DNA from: Rhodococcus rhodnii
Lineage (GTDB): Bacteria > Actinomycetota > Actinomycetes > Mycobacteriales > Pseudonocardiaceae
Assembly: GCA_000720375.1 (NCBI GenBank)
Contig: JOAA01000014.1
Location: forward strand, 124,001 to 188,000
DNA: 64,000 nucleotides
Direction: 5' to 3'
In this document: positions 49,860-59,104 of the stretch, piece after piece
How positions within the stretch are numbered: position 1 is the stretch's first letter
How the letters are laid out: the number at the start of each line of letters is the position of its first letter
Program-made: the position numbers and the translations under genes
The notes under the pieces: model-generated
The model's input: only the letters and a program-made list of their open reading frames with translations
Told to the model about the DNA's origin: nothing
Database searches by the model: none

Positions 49860-51479
49860 GTGGGATTCCTCGACGCGAGCGCGCTCGCATACCGGCTGCC
49901 CGATGGGCGAGAACTGTTCCGTGACGTGACGTTTCGCGCGAGCGCGGGCTCGGTCGTGTCCGTCGTCGGCGCGAACGGTGTCGGGAAGACCACATTGCTG
50001 AGAATCCTCGGCGGCGAGTTATCGCCCATGGAAGGCGGCGTCCGCGTCGAAGGCGGTCTGGCGGTCATGCCGCAGTTCGTCGGCTCGGTCCGTGACGACC
50101 GCACCGTGCGCGACCTCCTGCTTGCCGCGGCGCCGATGGCGCTGCAGAAAGCCGCGGCGGAGCTGGACGACGTCGAGCTCGCGTTGATGGAGGACGACAG
50201 CGAACCGGTCCAGATGCGTTACGCGGAAGCGCTTGCGTCGTGGGGTGAAGCAGGCGGCTACGCGGCCGAGGTCCTCTGGGACACGGTCACCGTGGCCGCG
50301 CTCGGCGTGCCGTACGACCGCGCCAAATACCGTGGCGTGAAGACGCTCTCCGGTGGCGAGCAGAAGCGGCTCGTGCTGGAGGCGTTGCTGCGCGGGCCGG
50401 AACAGGTGCTGTTGCTTGACGAGCCGGACAACTATCTAGACGTGCCCGGCAAGCGATGGCTGGAGGAACGGCTGGCCGAGACGCCTAAGGCCGTCTTGCT
50501 CGTCAGCCACGACCGTGAACTGTTGTCGGTTGCCGCGACGCACGTCGTCACAGTGGAAGGCGGCAGCGCATGGGTGCACCCCGGTGGGTTCGGCACGTGG
50601 CACGAGGCTAGGGAAGCGCGTTGGGAACGGATCGCTGAGCAACGCACGCGCTGGGAGGAGAAGCACGAACAGCTACGCCAGCTCGTGATCACCCTGCGCC
50701 AGCAGGCCTCGTACAACGACGGCATGGCGTCGCGGTACCAAGCCGCGCAGACCCGGTTGCGCAAGTTCGAGGAGCCAGGGCCGCCTCCGTTGCCGCCCAA
50801 ACAGGAGCGGCTCAAGCCACGACTGCGTGGCGGCCGTACCGGGGTCAGGGCGATCACCTGCGAGAACCTTGAGCTGGCCGGCCTGATGAAGCCGTTCGAC
50901 CTGGAGATCTTCTTCGCTGACCGGGTGTGCGTGCTCGGCTCGAACGGCTCGGGCAAGAGCCATTTCCTCCGGCTCCTCGCGGGGGACACCGTGGAGCACA
51001 GCGGGGTGGCACGGCTCGGCGCGCGGGTTGTGCCTGGCTTGTTCGCGCAGACGCACGAGCACCCGGAGTGGGTCGGCCGGACGCTCGTGGACATCCTGTG
51101 GCACGGCGACGACACGCGTCCGGGCATCGACCGTGACCAGGCAATCGCCGCGTTGTCCAGGTACGGCCTCGCCGCGCAGAACGACCAGCGGTTCGAGACG
51201 TTGTCCGGCGGTCAGCAGGCCCGGCTGCAGGTGCTCCTGCTGGAGCTGTCCGGTGCGACCTTGCTGCTGCTCGACGAGCCGACCGACAACCTCGACCTGA
51301 ACTCGGCCGAGGCTTTGCAGGCCGCGCTCGCGCAGTTCACCGGTACGGTCGTGGCGGTGACGCACGACCGGTGGTTCGCGCGGTCCTTCGACCGCTTCGT
51401 GCTGTTCCGCTCGGACGGCGAAGTGTCCGAAGTGGACGAGCCGGTCTGGGACGAGGAGAGGGTGCGGCGGGCTCGATGA
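49860..51479 (+). CDS. ABC-F family ATPase
   Basis: About 539 residues with two ABC domains and no membrane segment. First: Walker A GANGVGKTT, signature TLSGGEQKR, Walker B LLLDEPDNYLD. A charged linker follows (RWEEKHEQLRQLVITLRQQA). Second: GSNGSGKSH, TLSGGQQAR, LLLLDEPTDNLDLNSAE. ABC-F proteins act on ribosomes in translation or antibiotic protection; which applies is unknown. GTG at 49860 (GFLDASALAYRLPDG) fits family starts; ATG at 49806 or 49791 would add up to 23 residues. Its stop overlaps the next gene (ATGA). Confidence 0.9.
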   Translation: MGFLDASALAYRLPDGRELFRDVTFRASAGSVVSVVGANGVGKTTLLRILGGELSPMEGGVRVEGGLAVMPQFVGSVRDDRTVRDLLLAAAPMALQKAAAELDDVELALMEDDSEPVQMRYAEALASWGEAGGYAAEVLWDTVTVAALGVPYDRAKYRGVKTLSGGEQKRLVLEALLRGPEQVLLLDEPDNYLDVPGKRWLEERLAETPKAVLLVSHDRELLSVAATHVVTVEGGSAWVHPGGFGTWHEAREARWERIAEQRTRWEEKHEQLRQLVITLRQQASYNDGMASRYQAAQTRLRKFEEPGPPPLPPKQERLKPRLRGGRTGVRAITCENLELAGLMKPFDLEIFFADRVCVLGSNGSGKSHFLRLLAGDTVEHSGVARLGARVVPGLFAQTHEHPEWVGRTLVDILWHGDDTRPGIDRDQAIAALSRYGLAAQNDQRFETLSGGQQARLQVLLLELSGATLLLLDEPTDNLDLNSAEALQAALAQFTGTVVAVTHDRWFARSFDRFVLFRSDGEVSEVDEPVWDEERVRRAR

Positions 51480-52954
51480 ACGATGTGGTCATTGTCGGCG
51501 GCGGGCACAACGGGCTGGTCGCGGCGGCGTATCTGGCTCGTGCCGGGCTGTCCGTGCTCGTGCTGGAGCGGCGCGCCGAGGCGGGCGGCGCGGCGGTGTC
51601 GTTTCGGGCGTTCGACTCCGTCGACGTCCGGCTGTCGCGCTACTCGTACCTCGTCAGCCTGCTGCCGCGCAAGATCATCAAGGACCTCGGGCTGAACGTC
51701 GAACTCCGGCGGCGCCGGATTTCCTCGTACACGCCGGTGGGTACGGGTGGGCTGCTGGTCGACACCGAGGACGCCACGTCTCTGGGAGCGGAGTCGGAAG
51801 CCTGGCAACGGTTCTACGCGATGACGGCGTCCGTCGCCGAGCGGGTCTTCCCGACGCTGACCGAACCGTTGCCCGGCAAGGATTCGCTGCGTGCGCTCAT
51901 CGGCGACGACTACGCCTGGAATGTCCTGTTCGAGCAGCCGTTGAGCGAAGTGATCGAGTCGACCTTCGCCGACGACACCGTGCGCGGAGTCGTGCTGACC
52001 GACGCGCTGATCGGCACGTTCGCGCCCGCCGACGATCCGTTGCTGCGGCAGAACAGGTGCTTCCTGTACCACGTGATCGGCAACGGCACGGGTGACTGGG
52101 ACGTGCCGGTCGGCGGAATGGGTGCGGTCACCGGGGAACTCGCCAGGGTCGCGGTGGCCGCCGGGGCACGGATCGTGACCGGCGCCGAGGTGACGTCGAT
52201 CGATCCTTCCGGTGAGGTGACGTACCGGATCGGGGACGAGGAACGGACTGTCGCGGGTGGACACATTCTCGCCAACGTCTCGCCGGACAACCTCGCTGCC
52301 CTACTCGGTGAAACGCCTGACGTGCAACCGGAAGGCGCCCAACTGAAGGTGAACATGGTGTTGCGCGGGCTGCCTCGGCTCAAGGACAGCGGCGTCGACC
52401 CACGGGACGCCTTCGCCGGGACGTTCCATGTCAACGAGGGCTACCAGCAGCTGGCCAGGGCCTATGCCGAGGCTGAGAGCGGCCGGATCCCGAGCCTGCC
52501 GCCGTGCGAGATCTACTGCCACTCGCTGACCGATCCGTCCATCCTCGGGCAGGCGGAACAAGCCGCGGGCATGCAGACGCTGACCTTGTTCGGCCTGCAC
52601 ATGCCCGCCCGGCTTTTCCGTGCGGACAACGAGAAGGCCAGGCAAGAGGCGCTGCGGGCGACGCTGACGTCGTTGAACAGCGTTCTAGCGGAGTCCATTG
52701 AGGACTGTCTGGTGCCCGGCTGCGTCGAGGCCAAGACACCGGTCGACCTGGAGAACGAGCTCGGCCTGCCCGCCGGGCACATCTTCCACGGTGACCTCTC
52801 GTGGCCGTACGCCGACGAGGGCCAGGAAGGCACCTGGGGCGTGGAGACCGCACACGATCGGGTGCTTTTGTGCGGCGCCGGTGCCCGGCGCGGCGGCGGA
52901 GTCAGTGGCATTCCGGGGCACAACGCGGCGATGAAAGTACTGAGAAGTCGCTGA
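51476..52954 (+). CDS. FAD-dependent oxidoreductase, phytoene desaturase/PYROXD2-like
   Basis: 492 residues. FAD motif DVVIVGGGHNGLVAAAYLAR (3-22), ERRAEAGGAAVSF, and a C-terminal FAD segment (RVLLCGAGARRGGGVSGIPG). Residues GTGDWDVPVGGMGAVTGELA are typical of carotenoid desaturase-like members. No carotenoid or polyketide genes are nearby, so the substrate is open. The ATG overlaps the ABC-F stop, so the two are cotranscribed. Confidence 0.9.
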   Translation: MNDVVIVGGGHNGLVAAAYLARAGLSVLVLERRAEAGGAAVSFRAFDSVDVRLSRYSYLVSLLPRKIIKDLGLNVELRRRRISSYTPVGTGGLLVDTEDATSLGAESEAWQRFYAMTASVAERVFPTLTEPLPGKDSLRALIGDDYAWNVLFEQPLSEVIESTFADDTVRGVVLTDALIGTFAPADDPLLRQNRCFLYHVIGNGTGDWDVPVGGMGAVTGELARVAVAAGARIVTGAEVTSIDPSGEVTYRIGDEERTVAGGHILANVSPDNLAALLGETPDVQPEGAQLKVNMVLRGLPRLKDSGVDPRDAFAGTFHVNEGYQQLARAYAEAESGRIPSLPPCEIYCHSLTDPSILGQAEQAAGMQTLTLFGLHMPARLFRADNEKARQEALRATLTSLNSVLAESIEDCLVPGCVEAKTPVDLENELGLPAGHIFHGDLSWPYADEGQEGTWGVETAHDRVLLCGAGARRGGGVSGIPGHNAAMKVLRSR

Positions 52955-52983
52955 GACCAGGGGTCTCGTGGTACTCGTGACGC

Positions 52984-53679
52984 ATGCAGCGGGACTACGT
53001 GGACAACTACTGCGAGCGGACCGACGGTTCGTTTTGGAGTGAACCGCTCAACGCCGTCAGCAATGTGTCCTTCCTGATCGCCTCGATCGCCGCGTGGCTC
53101 CTCATCCGCCGTACCGCCCGTGCCGCGGGCAAACCGGCGGTGGAGCTGTACGTGCTGCCCGTGCTGATCTTCGTGATCTTCTTCGGCAGCAGTGCCTTCC
53201 ACACCACCGCGACCCGCTGGGGCCTGGCCCTGGACAGCGGGTCGATCGGGGTGTTCATGCTCTACTTCATCGTGCTGTGGGCGCGGCTGTACTGGGACCT
53301 GCCGTGGTCAAGGGCCTGGATCGCGGCACCGATCTTCCTGGCGTGGACCACGCTGATCAGCGTCCTGCCGATCCGGATGCCCGGTACGTACCTGTCCGCG
53401 GTGCTCGGCCTGCTCGTGCTCGCCGGCCTGCTCTTCTGGTCACGGCACGCCGACCGCAAGACGCACTGGCGTTGGTACGCCACCACAGCGCTCGTGTTCG
53501 CCGTCTCGCTGACGTCCCGCACGCTGGACGAGCCGCTGTGCGCGGAGATACCCATCGGCACGCACTACATCTGGCACACGCTCAACGGTGTCGTGCTGTA
53601 CCTCGTCACGCATGCGGCGATCGTGCGGTGGCGTCAGCTGCAGGAGGTGGCTACCCGAGAACCTCTTGAATCGCGTTGA
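52984..53679 (+). CDS. Ceramidase-like (CREST superfamily) membrane protein
   Basis: 231 residues with about seven transmembrane helices. Superfamily motifs: DNYCERTDGSFWSEPLNAVS at the N-terminus (Glu/Ser of motif 1), GSSAFHTTATRWGLALDSGS (His and Asp) and GTHYIWHTLNGVVLY (two His). These are the zinc ligands of alkaline ceramidase-type hydrolases. Substrate here is probably an amide lipid, but ceramides are rare in actinobacteria. The 3' end overlaps the convergent rocD gene by 29 bp. Confidence 0.9.
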   Translation: MQRDYVDNYCERTDGSFWSEPLNAVSNVSFLIASIAAWLLIRRTARAAGKPAVELYVLPVLIFVIFFGSSAFHTTATRWGLALDSGSIGVFMLYFIVLWARLYWDLPWSRAWIAAPIFLAWTTLISVLPIRMPGTYLSAVLGLLVLAGLLFWSRHADRKTHWRWYATTALVFAVSLTSRTLDEPLCAEIPIGTHYIWHTLNGVVLYLVTHAAIVRWRQLQEVATREPLESR

Positions 53680-54856
53680 CGCCGAAGTCGATCTCCTCGC
53701 GGGTGATCACCAACGGCGGCGCCACGCGCAGCGTGTTCTCCTGCGTCTGCTTGCACAGCACGCCCCGCTCGGCGAGCGCCATGGACGCGTCCCAACCGGT
53801 GGGGCCGCCCTCGGCGATCTGCACGCCCGCCCACAGGCCGCGGCCACGGACCTCGGCGACACCGTCGAGTTCACCGAGGCGGGAGTGCAGGTACGCGCCG
53901 AGTTCGCGGGAGCGTTCCTGGAACTCGCCCGTGGCCAGCAGTCGCACCACGGCCCGGCCGATGGCACACGCCAGCGGGTTGCCGCCGAAGGTTGAACCGT
54001 GCTCGCCGGGCTTGAGCAGGCCGAGGATGTCGCCGCGGCCGACCACAGCCGACACCGGCATGATCCCGCCGCCCAGCGCCTTGCCCAACGTGTAGAGATC
54101 CGCGCGTACGCCTTCGTGGTCGAGTGCCAGCAACGCGCCGGTGCGGGCGAGACCGGACTGGATCTCGTCGGCGATGAACAACGTGTTGGTGTCGTCGCAG
54201 ATCTGGCGTACTTCGGCCATGTAGCCCTTCGGCGGAACGATCACGCCCGCCTCGCCCTGGATCGGCTCGAGCAGCACGGCCGCCGTGCGGTCGGTGACCG
54301 CGGCGCGCAACGCGTCGATGTCGCCGTACGGCACTACCTTGAAGCCCGGGGTGTACGGGCCGAAGTCGTTGCGGGCGTCCGAGTCGGTGGAGAAGGAGAT
54401 GATCGTGGTGGTGCGGCCGTGGAAGTTCGAGCCGGCCACGATGATCTCCGCGGTGCCGTCCGGCACGCCTTTCACCTGGTAGGCCCACTTCCGGGCGAGC
54501 TTCACGGCCGATTCGACCGCTTCGGCGCCGGAGTTGGCGGGCAGGACCATCTCGGTGCCGGTCAGCTCGGCCAGCTCACCGCAGAACAGCCCGAACTGGT
54601 CGTGGTGGAACGCCCTGCTGGTCAGCGTCAGGCGGTCGAGCTGGGCCTTGGCGGCGGCGATCAGGTCGGGGTGGCGGTGCCCGAAGTTCAGCGCCGAATA
54701 CCCGGCGAGCAGATCGAGGTAGCGCCGACCGTCCACATCGGTCATCCAGGCGCCTTCGCCCTCGGCGAGGACCACCGGCAGCGGGTGGTAGTTGTGCGCG
54801 CTCCATCGCTCGTCCAGCGCGATGTAGTCACGTGTGGTGGCGGCGTCCGCAGTCAT
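53651..54856 (-). CDS. rocD: Ornithine-oxo-acid transaminase
   Basis: 401 residues, class III PLP aminotransferase. SGAEAVESAVKLARKW lies near residue 109, FIADEIQSGLARTG holds the PLP-contacting Asp, and the lysine is in LGKALGGG. The start (YIALDERWSAHNYHPLPVVL) and overall length are those of ornithine aminotransferase, converting ornithine to glutamate-5-semialdehyde. No arginase or proline gene is adjacent. Other omega-aminotransferase roles, for example beta-alanine in the nearby pyrimidine pathway, cannot be excluded. Confidence 0.93.
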   Translation of the reverse strand: MTADAATTRDYIALDERWSAHNYHPLPVVLAEGEGAWMTDVDGRRYLDLLAGYSALNFGHRHPDLIAAAKAQLDRLTLTSRAFHHDQFGLFCGELAELTGTEMVLPANSGAEAVESAVKLARKWAYQVKGVPDGTAEIIVAGSNFHGRTTTIISFSTDSDARNDFGPYTPGFKVVPYGDIDALRAAVTDRTAAVLLEPIQGEAGVIVPPKGYMAEVRQICDDTNTLFIADEIQSGLARTGALLALDHEGVRADLYTLGKALGGGIMPVSAVVGRGDILGLLKPGEHGSTFGGNPLACAIGRAVVRLLATGEFQERSRELGAYLHSRLGELDGVAEVRGRGLWAGVQIAEGGPTGWDASMALAERGVLCKQTQENTLRVAPPLVITREEIDFGVNAIQEVLG

Positions 54857-54985
54857 ATCGACAGGTTAAGCCCTGATTGCGGCGATTTCAGCCGATGGGC
54901 GTTGCTTACAGTGACGATTCGTTGCGTGATTGGGGGTTCCGATGTTCGATCATTGTTCCGGCGGCTGGTCGGATATTCTCCCCGG

Positions 54986-55813
54986 ATGGGTACAGGACGG
55001 GTCCGGGAGGCGCTGCGCGCGCGTCGCGACAAGAAGTTCGGTGTCAAACCAGGCGACTTCCCGGTCGGCCCGACGTCGAAATCCAACGCGGCGAAGCAGC
55101 TGTCCACCACCGCCGAGAAGCTCGATCAGCTGCAGGAGGCGCTGTACGCGGGCGCGTCCCGCAGCGTCCTGCTCGTCCTGCAGGGCATGGACACCTCGGG
55201 CAAAGGCGGCACGATCCGGCACGCGTGCGGCCTGGTCAACCCGCAGGGCCTGCACATCCGGTCGTTCAAGAAGCCGACCAGGGCCGAGTTGCGGCACGAC
55301 TTCCTGTGGCGGATCCGCAAGGCACTGCCGACGCCGGGGATGATCGGTGTCTTCGACCGTTCGCACTACGAGGACGTGCTCATCGCGCGGGTGGACAGCC
55401 TGGTCAAACCGGACGTCTGGGAAGCGCGCTACGACCAGATCAACTCGTTCGAGCAGGAGCTGGCCGACAGCGGCGTGACGATCATCAAGTGCTTCCTGCA
55501 CATCTCCCCTGAGGAGCAGCGCAAGCGTTTGATCGCCCGGTTGGAGCGCCCGCGGAAGCACTGGAAGTACAACCCGGCGGACCTGGCCGCGCGGTCCAAA
55601 TGGGACGACTACCAAGCGGCGTACGCCGAGGCGCTCGCTCGATGCGACTCGGATGCGGCGCCCTGGTACGTCGTGCCGTCGGACCACAAGTGGTACCGCA
55701 ACTGGGCCGTCTCCCAGCTGCTGCTGGAGACCCTTGAGGAGATGGACCCGCAGTACCCGGAGCCGGATTTCGACGTGGCGGCCGAGCTCAAGCGCGTGAA
55801 GGCCCTCGACTGA
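54986..55813 (+). CDS. ppk2: Polyphosphate kinase 2 family protein
   Basis: 275 residues from ATG at 54986. Walker A LQGMDTSGKGGT, lid motif DFLWRIRKALP and Walker B-like GVFDRSHYEDVL are the PPK2 signatures. It uses polyphosphate to phosphorylate nucleotides (GDP/ADP or AMP); the single domain suggests class I or III. A 46-bp perfect palindrome follows the stop. Confidence 0.93.
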   Translation: MGTGRVREALRARRDKKFGVKPGDFPVGPTSKSNAAKQLSTTAEKLDQLQEALYAGASRSVLLVLQGMDTSGKGGTIRHACGLVNPQGLHIRSFKKPTRAELRHDFLWRIRKALPTPGMIGVFDRSHYEDVLIARVDSLVKPDVWEARYDQINSFEQELADSGVTIIKCFLHISPEEQRKRLIARLERPRKHWKYNPADLAARSKWDDYQAAYAEALARCDSDAAPWYVVPSDHKWYRNWAVSQLLLETLEEMDPQYPEPDFDVAAELKRVKALD

Positions 55814-55825
55814 GCCACGGCATCC

Positions 55826-55871
55826 CTCGTGAGTGTTTTGGCCGGTTCTAACCGGCCAAAACACTCACGAG
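55826..55871. terminator. 46-bp perfect palindrome, terminator or repeat element
   Basis: Two 22-bp arms around CT; left arm begins CTCGTGAGTGTTTTGGCCGG. It lies between the convergent ppk2 and LLM oxidoreductase genes (55813 and 55877). Such long GTGAGTG.../...CACTCAC palindromes are, from memory, frequent between convergent genes in Pseudonocardiaceae. Confidence 0.8.
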
Positions 55872-55876
55872 CTCTT

Positions 55877-56866
55877 TCAGACCTTGTCGATGATCTTGCC
55901 GTAGGCGTTGAGGGTCTCGTCGCGCTGGTCGTGCATCAGGTAGAGCGAGAACTGGTCCACGCCAAGCTCTTTGAGCTCCTGCAGCCGCTCGATGTGTGCG
56001 GATTCCGGGCCCACCAGGCAGAACCGGTCGACGATCTGGTCGGGCACGAAGTCCGTCGACGGGTTCCCGGCCTTGCCGTGGTGCGCGTAGTCGTACTCCT
56101 GACGGCCCTTGATGTAGTCGGTCAGCTCGTGCGGAACCGGACCGGAATCCCCGTACCGCGCAACAAGATCCGCGACGTGGTTACCGACCATGCCGCCGAA
56201 CCACCGCAACTGGTCGCGCTGGTGCGGGATGTCGTCGCCGACGTACGCCGGAGCCGCGACGCACATCGTGATCGACGCCGGATCCCGGCCGGCCGCTTCC
56301 GCTGCGGCCCGCACCGAGCCGATGGTCCACCGGGTGATCGCCGGATCAGCGGTCTGCAGGATGAACCCATCGGCGTGCTCGCCGACCAGCTGCAGCGCTT
56401 TGGGCCCGTACGCGGCCATCCACATCGGCAGCTTGCCGTCACGCACCCAGGGGATGCGCACCGGCGTGCCGTGGTGCACGACCTCCCGGCCTTCCGCGAG
56501 CTCCTTGATCACGTGCATGGATTCGCGGACTGTAGCGAGCGAAGCCGGTTTCTGGCCGATCACCCGGCGGGCCGAGTCGCCGCGGCCCATGCCGCACACC
56601 GTCCGGTTGCCGAACATGTCGTTCAGCGTCGCGAACAGTGACGCTGTCACCGACCAGTCGCGTGTGGACGGATTGGTCACCATCGGCCCCACGATCAGGT
56701 TCTTGGTGGCCGCGAGGATCTGCGAGTAGATGACGAACGGTTCCTGCCACAGCACCACGGAGTCGAACGTCCACCCGTAGGTGAAGCCCCGCTCGTCGGC
56801 GGCCTTCATCAGGCGGACGACCTCGCTGGCGGGCGGGTCGGTCTGCAGTACGACGCCGAAGTCCAT
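55877..56866 (-). CDS. LLM class F420-dependent oxidoreductase (TIGR03842-like)
   Basis: 329 residues. MDFGVVLQTDPPASEVVRLM begins the protein, with GWTFDSVVLWQEPFVIYSQI, GPMVTNPSTRDWSVTASLFA and CGMGRGDSARRVIGQKPASL as further signatures. This is the luciferase-like group usually found beside hydantoinase genes. It ends the pyrimidine operon, 10 bp after the dihydropyrimidinase gene. As no dihydropyrimidine dehydrogenase is present in the operon, it is a candidate for the redox step; this is inference. Confidence 0.9.
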   Translation of the reverse strand: MDFGVVLQTDPPASEVVRLMKAADERGFTYGWTFDSVVLWQEPFVIYSQILAATKNLIVGPMVTNPSTRDWSVTASLFATLNDMFGNRTVCGMGRGDSARRVIGQKPASLATVRESMHVIKELAEGREVVHHGTPVRIPWVRDGKLPMWMAAYGPKALQLVGEHADGFILQTADPAITRWTIGSVRAAAEAAGRDPASITMCVAAPAYVGDDIPHQRDQLRWFGGMVGNHVADLVARYGDSGPVPHELTDYIKGRQEYDYAHHGKAGNPSTDFVPDQIVDRFCLVGPESAHIERLQELKELGVDQFSLYLMHDQRDETLNAYGKIIDKV

Positions 56867-56876
56867 TTCCAGGCTC

Positions 56877-58262
56877 CTAGTTCAGGTACTGGCACAGCTC
56901 GCGGGACAGGAACTGGCCGTGCCCGGCCGAGCCGTGGAAAGCGTTGCCCTCCACGACAACCCGGCCACGCGACAACACAGTGTCCACTTTGCCAGTGATC
57001 TGCATGCCCTCGTACGCCGAATAGTCCACGTTCATGTGATGTGTCTCGACCGAAAGGGTCTGCGTCGCCTGCGGGTCGTACACCACGATGTCCGCGTCGG
57101 ATCCTGGGGAAATCGTGCCCTTGCGGGGGTACAGCCCGAACATCCGGGCGGGCGTGGTCGAGGTGATCTCGACCCATCGGGCCAGCGAGATCTCCCCGGC
57201 GACCACCCCTTGGTGCAACAGGTCCATCCGGTGCTCCACGCCGGGGATCCCGTTCGGGATCTTGGAGAAGTCACCCCGGCCGAGCTCCTTCTGCTCGTTG
57301 AAGCAGAACGGGCAGTGGTCCGTCGACACCACCGAGAGATCGTTGGTACGCAGCCCGTTCCACAGCGACGCCTGGTGCTCCTTGGGCCGCAGCGGGGGAG
57401 AGGCCACGTACTTCGAGCCTTCGAAGTCCGGCTTGGCCAGGTCCTCAATGGACAGATAGAGGTACTGCGGGCACGTCTCGGCGAAGACGTTCTGGCCCGT
57501 GTTGCGGGCCGCCGCGACCGCGTTGAGAGCTTCCGCGGCCGAGAGATGCACGATGTACAACGGGGAACCGGTCACCTTCGCCAGCGTGATGGCCCGTGAC
57601 GTCGCCTCGCCCTCCAGCGCCGAGGGACGCGTCAGTCCATGCTGGACCGGATCGGTCCGGCCTTCCTGCAACGCCTGGGCGACCAGTTCGTCGATCGCGA
57701 TGCCGTTCTCGGCGTGCATCATGATCAGGCCGCCGATGTCGGCGGCCTTCTGCATCGCGCGCAGGATCTCGCCGTCGGTCGCGTAGAACACGCCCGGGTA
57801 GGCCATGAACATCTTGAAGCTGTTCACGCCCTGGTCGACGCAGGTCTGCATCTCTTTCAAGGACGTCTCGTTGACGTCCGAGACGATCATGTGGAAGCCG
57901 TAGTCGATGGCGCAGTTGCCGTCCGCCTTGCTGTGCCACTTGTCCAGAGTGGACTGCAGGGTGGTTCCCTTCGCCTGCACGGCGAAGTCGATGATCGTGG
58001 TCGTCCCGCCCCATGCCGCGGCGGTCGTACCGGTTTCGAACGTGTCGTTGGAGTGCGTTCCGCCGAACGGCATCTCCATGTGCGTGTGTGCGTCGATCCC
58101 GCCCGGCAACACATACTTTCCGGTCGCGTCGATCACTTTGTCGGCGTCCCAAGATATCCCTGGGGCCGACAACGCGGCGATGGTCTCGCCGTCGACCAGG
58201 ACATCGGCCTGGACCGCGCCGGTCGAGCTGAGCACGGTCCCGCCTGTGATCAGAATGCGCAT
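56877..58262 (-). CDS. hydA: Dihydropyrimidinase (D-hydantoinase)
   Basis: 461 residues, amidohydrolase. Metal ligands: GGIDAHTHMEMPFGG (HxH), carboxylated Lys in NSFKMFMAYPGVF, HAENG and LYIVHLSAAEAL (His), and VVSTDHCPF (Asp). It opens dihydrouracil or dihydrothymine to N-carbamoyl-beta-amino acids. Its ATG overlaps the stop of the beta-ureidopropionase gene (TGATG). Length and motif order match dihydropyrimidinase rather than allantoinase. Confidence 0.95.
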   Translation of the reverse strand: MRILITGGTVLSSTGAVQADVLVDGETIAALSAPGISWDADKVIDATGKYVLPGGIDAHTHMEMPFGGTHSNDTFETGTTAAAWGGTTTIIDFAVQAKGTTLQSTLDKWHSKADGNCAIDYGFHMIVSDVNETSLKEMQTCVDQGVNSFKMFMAYPGVFYATDGEILRAMQKAADIGGLIMMHAENGIAIDELVAQALQEGRTDPVQHGLTRPSALEGEATSRAITLAKVTGSPLYIVHLSAAEALNAVAAARNTGQNVFAETCPQYLYLSIEDLAKPDFEGSKYVASPPLRPKEHQASLWNGLRTNDLSVVSTDHCPFCFNEQKELGRGDFSKIPNGIPGVEHRMDLLHQGVVAGEISLARWVEITSTTPARMFGLYPRKGTISPGSDADIVVYDPQATQTLSVETHHMNVDYSAYEGMQITGKVDTVLSRGRVVVEGNAFHGSAGHGQFLSRELCQYLN

Positions 58263-59104
58263 CAGGGCCTCACCAGACCCTCGTAGGTGTCCGGCCTGCG
58301 GTCACGGTAGAACTGCCAGAGGTTGCGGACCTCGGCGAGCTTGTCCATGTCCAGGTCGCGGACGACCACTTCTTCCTCGGTGTCGGACGCCGCGTCGCCG
58401 ACGAGCTGCCCACGCGGGTCGACGAAGTACGACTGCCCGTAGAAGTCGTTGTCACCCAGAGGTTCCACGCCGACTCGGTTGATCGTGCCGACGTAGTACT
58501 CGTTCGCGACGGCCGCGGCGGGCTGCTCGAGGCGCCACAGGTACTCCGACAGGCCGCGGCTGGTGGCCGACGGGTTGAACACGATCTGCGCACCCGCCAA
58601 GCCCAAAGCCCGCCAGCCCTCGGGGAAGTGGCGCTCGTAGCAGATGTACACACCGATCCGGCCGACCGCGGTGTCGAATACCGGGTAACCCAGGTTGCCG
58701 GGCCGGAAGTAGAACTTCTCCCAGAACCCCTTCACCTGCGGGATGTGGTTCTTGCGGTGCATGCCGAGGTACGTGCCGTCGGCGTCGATCACCGCGGCGG
58801 TGTTGAAGTAGACCCCGGGCTGCTCCTCCTCGTACATCGGGACGACCAGCACGACCCCGTGCGTCTTGGCGACCTCCTGCATCAGCTTGGTAGTCGGCCC
58901 GTCCGGGATCCGTTCGGTGTAGGAGTAGTAGTCCGCGTCCTGCACTTGACAGAAGTACGGCCCGTAGAACAGCTCCTGCAGGCAGACCACCTGCGCGCCC
59001 TGGGAGGCCGCGGTCGCGATGTGATCGACCGCGTTCGCGATCATCGACTCCTTGTCACCCGTCCACCGCTGCTGGATCAATCCGGCTCGTACGATCTGCG
59101 GCAC
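58262..59104 (-). CDS. Beta-ureidopropionase (nitrilase superfamily)
   Basis: 280 residues from GTG at 59104, preceded by GGAGGA six bases away. The catalytic triad is Glu in CLQELFYGP, Lys in HRKNHIPQVKGF and Cys in GVYICYERHFPEG. SATSRGLSEYLWRLEQPAAA is typical of N-carbamoyl-beta-alanine amidohydrolases. It releases beta-alanine, CO2 and ammonia. Its 5' end overlaps the permease gene by 50 bp, so it is cotranscribed with it and dihydropyrimidinase. The frame is open to 59158 but that part has no ribosome site. Confidence 0.93.
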   Translation of the reverse strand: MPQIVRAGLIQQRWTGDKESMIANAVDHIATAASQGAQVVCLQELFYGPYFCQVQDADYYSYTERIPDGPTTKLMQEVAKTHGVVLVVPMYEEEQPGVYFNTAAVIDADGTYLGMHRKNHIPQVKGFWEKFYFRPGNLGYPVFDTAVGRIGVYICYERHFPEGWRALGLAGAQIVFNPSATSRGLSEYLWRLEQPAAAVANEYYVGTINRVGVEPLGDNDFYGQSYFVDPRGQLVGDAASDTEEEVVVRDLDMDKLAEVRNLWQFYRDRRPDTYEGLVRP

